Assembly (NCBI GenBank): GCA_903813345.2
Contig: CAIIXF020000002.1
Span: 27,287,223 to 27,351,222 of the forward strand
DNA from: Owenia fusiformis
Taxonomy: Eukaryota > Annelida > Polychaeta > Sabellida > Oweniidae
DNA length: 64,000 nucleotides
Direction of reading: 5' to 3'
In this document: one piece after another, positions 61,539-64,000 of the stretch
Layout of the letters: every line of letters begins with the position of its first letter
How positions within the stretch are numbered: the stretch's first letter is position 1
Notes under the pieces: model-generated
Told to the model about the DNA's origin: nothing
Seen by the model: only the letters and a program-made list of their open reading frames with translations
Databases searched by the model: none
Program-made: the position numbers and the translations under genes

Positions 61539-64000
61539 GTAAGACATACTAGTATACACTCTTTATTCGTTTCTGTTCATATTAAGGATTCGAGCACCTG
61601 CCCTCTTTCTGAACCAAAGAAACTCATATCTATCAGTTTTATGATCGGTGATTTTTCTCAACAAAATTCGAAGATACTTTTTGCCATACCTAAAGGTATT
61701 GTTACCATGTTGTTAGTCAGGTAGATGATGTGATTTCATTTTTTTCTTTGTATTTTAATTTCTTCGTATTTTCAGACACTCATAGATACTAGTTTTCTGT
61801 TTTTTTCTAATTTTTCCCCTTGCAGAATATCCCATTTTTCTTGCAGAATTTTTTACAGAAGTACTTTAATTTTTTTCACGCAGAAAACTAATATGTCTAG
61901 ACAATCGCTAAATGAATTGATTTGAGATTTTCAAGGATGTTTTTTGAATGTAAATCTAGAATTGATTAATTTTTGAGCATGCTGGTTTCATGTTGAGGAA
62001 TTCAATCTGGTTTAAGGTATGATTATCGTTCAACCTGTGACCAGTTTAGAATTAGCAATAAGTTACAAATAAGGATCTATTTTCTAATTTGCTTATTTTG
62101 CTAAATTTGTGGGATTTAAGTTAAGCATTACCTCTTGTAGTATGAGGTTGCATTATTGTTTATCATATAACTTGTGTTTAACCTTTACCATGCTGCCTTA
62201 TTTCAGCAAATATATCCCACGCAACTGGCTTATTTTTCAAAGAGTGCAAAAAATGATATGCCTGGACTAAATAATTAATATCTCAATAACTACTGAATGA
62301 ATCTGGATAAAATTTTCACAAAGGGAAGATACAGTGGCCTGGCTCATGAAAAAAATGTTCTCATGAATTTTTTCGTACATTAACACGACTGGGCATAAAT
62401 ATACCATGAATACTCCTCCGGAATCCGCCGCTCCGCCTCTTCGTCTGGTCAGAATCCAAATCTGAATTTGCAGCGATCGAATGTTCAATTTTTCAATTCA
62501 GAAAATATTCTAGTTTCTATTTTCGATGACCGTTATCGGCTTCCAAGAGCCTAAAGAGCTCGAAATCGTAATCCACTTCCTCCACATTTTCGTTGTGATC
62601 GTATTTGTCCACCATTTTGTACGATTCGTTCACTAAAAACGACTAAAACACTGTTTAAATTGTTGAATTGAGAATTATTTTTCGAAATATCGCCATTTCT
62701 AGGTCAACAGGAAGTCATGTTAGGCACTGAATAAATCGGGCAATCTAATTGGACAATACGAACGGCGCGAAAAAGTAAAGTTTTTAAAAGTTTGAAATCG
62801 GGCGTACGGGTCCGCCGGCAGTTGTGAGAGACATTTTAGTCTCGGCGGACGAGTCCGCCGGCAGCACGCTAAAGGTTAAAGGCCCTATATAATATGCCCA
62901 ATAATATGTGGCCAAGAATATAAAAACATGGTGTTTAGAAATGATCAAATAACCAATTATCACACCCTAATAAATAACATACAGTTATACAGTACTTGAA
63001 AAAAGATTAAAATTTTGTAAAATGAAAAAGGCGAAAAATTTAAGACTTACTTTTTTGGAAAGGTTAACAAAATTTGACAATTAATTGTTAACACATAAAC
63101 TTTAAATATAACATAAAAACATAAAAATTGTTTATATTGCGTTATGAGCTTACAAGGCAACTGATTAAATCACTATGTTATGATGGGGTTATCCAGTACA
63201 TCTTATATTTTTCTTTCAATATCACTATTATATTATTTGAACTACTTGTCCATTAGCCAAGGAAATGCTTGTCTTAAATCAATTAACCCTTTCAATTAAT
63301 ATGGCATTAAGGAGTATCATTGTTTCCATCCACTTAAACAGGGAAATGGGGTTTTCATTGGGAAAATGGACTTATGGCTGCATTTTTGTATATGATTTTT
63401 TGGCCGCAAGCAAGATTTTAACCCTAAAAATTAGCTATGATTTGAGTTAGCTTGTGAAATACAGTACTGCTGTGTAAAACTACTTGTAATAGATAAAATA
63501 TTACGCTACCATATCAAATTCACTTGCTCCACAGTCATACAAAAATGCACTCTTTATCTCTATTCAGACACATATTGAATTTTAAACAATATCACTTTGT
63601 TTTCTATTTTTTAGCCTCATCAGATACTTGAAAATGCCAATATGTCATAACTTGACTTGCAGAGGTGTCATGATATTCCATATAATTTCTAAAAATAAAT
63701 CAAAAAATACAAAATTTCTCCTCATTTAATCACTGGATTAGCCTGCATCCTTGAAATAATGATTTACATGACATCAGTTAGACAGGCCTTGAACACAGTT
63801 TTACATGACACCTAATTATTTCAAATCTAACTGCCTTTTAGATGAATCGACAATAACCGATTGTGTCATAATGTGTCAGTTGGGATCAGTATACAATCTC
63901 TGTGAATTCCTACATGAGATTAGTATACAATCTCCGTGAATTTCTACATAGTATGTATGACATAATGATTTTCAGTGTCGGGATATAATGCTCATTTTAT
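61539..64000. other. PLRG1 intron running off the window
   Basis: More than 2.4 kb with no further PLRG1 exon recognised. Contains a piggyBac-like MITE at 62182-62875; the remainder is AT-rich and unassigned. Confidence 0.7.
62182..62875. mobile_element. piggyBac-like MITE
   Basis: Ends CCTTTACCATGCTGCC and GGCAGCACGCTAAAGG, flanked by TTAA (62178-62181 and 62876-62879). A TTAA target and CCTTT-type termini are the piggyBac signature. The interior is GC-richer near the right end, with repeated GTCCGCCGGCAG and a CGGCGGAC/GTCCGCCG palindrome. No transposase ORF. Confidence 0.85.

Overview
This 64 kb window is nuclear DNA from an animal, most likely a marine invertebrate. It is AT-rich, has GT-AG introns and contains three recognisable metazoan genes spread through a dense mixture of transposon remnants, MITE-like elements and minisatellites. 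I cannot name the species. All coordinates were read by hand, but exon phases were checked arithmetically and they close exactly for all three genes.

Layout. 1-5.2 kb: a broken, intron-containing copy of one exon of the CDKL5-like gene (the parent exon lies at 31.2-31.4 kb) abuts a 5'-truncated LINE. The LINE reverse-transcriptase ORF is interrupted by a young foldback transposon. 5.2-5.7 kb: a G/C-run repeat carrying a nested MITE with a 9-bp target duplication. 6.2-12.6 kb: a complete three-exon alpha-tubulin gene on + with TATA and CCAAT boxes. Its two introns carry a LINE fragment, two copies of a tandem-repeat-filled element and a mariner-like insertion. 13.0-16.4 kb: two concatenated Helentron-like units with about 478-bp internal repeats. 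16.4-23.4 kb: intergenic, with several MITEs. 23.5-43.1 kb, minus strand: a CDKL5-type kinase gene with 13 coding exons (975 codons plus stop). 43.1-52.9 kb: intergenic with nested MITEs. 52.9-61.5 kb, plus strand: the first 296 codons of PLRG1 (pleiotropic regulator 1, a spliceosomal WD40 protein); the rest lies beyond the right edge. 61.5-64 kb: a PLRG1 intron with a piggyBac-like MITE.

The three genes are unrelated in function: microtubule subunit, CDK-like kinase (a ciliary or microtubule-linked family) and splicing factor. CDKL5 and PLRG1 are divergently transcribed but about 10 kb apart. The most unusual observations are: (1) minisatellites in the CDKL5-like gene whose units contain copies of its own splice sites, at three different exon boundaries; (2) the two-unit Helentron-like concatemer; (3) the CDKL5 exon copy abutting a truncated LINE; and (4) an intra-window empty site that proves a mariner-like insertion. 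I found no CRISPR array, tRNA, rRNA or prokaryote-type system.
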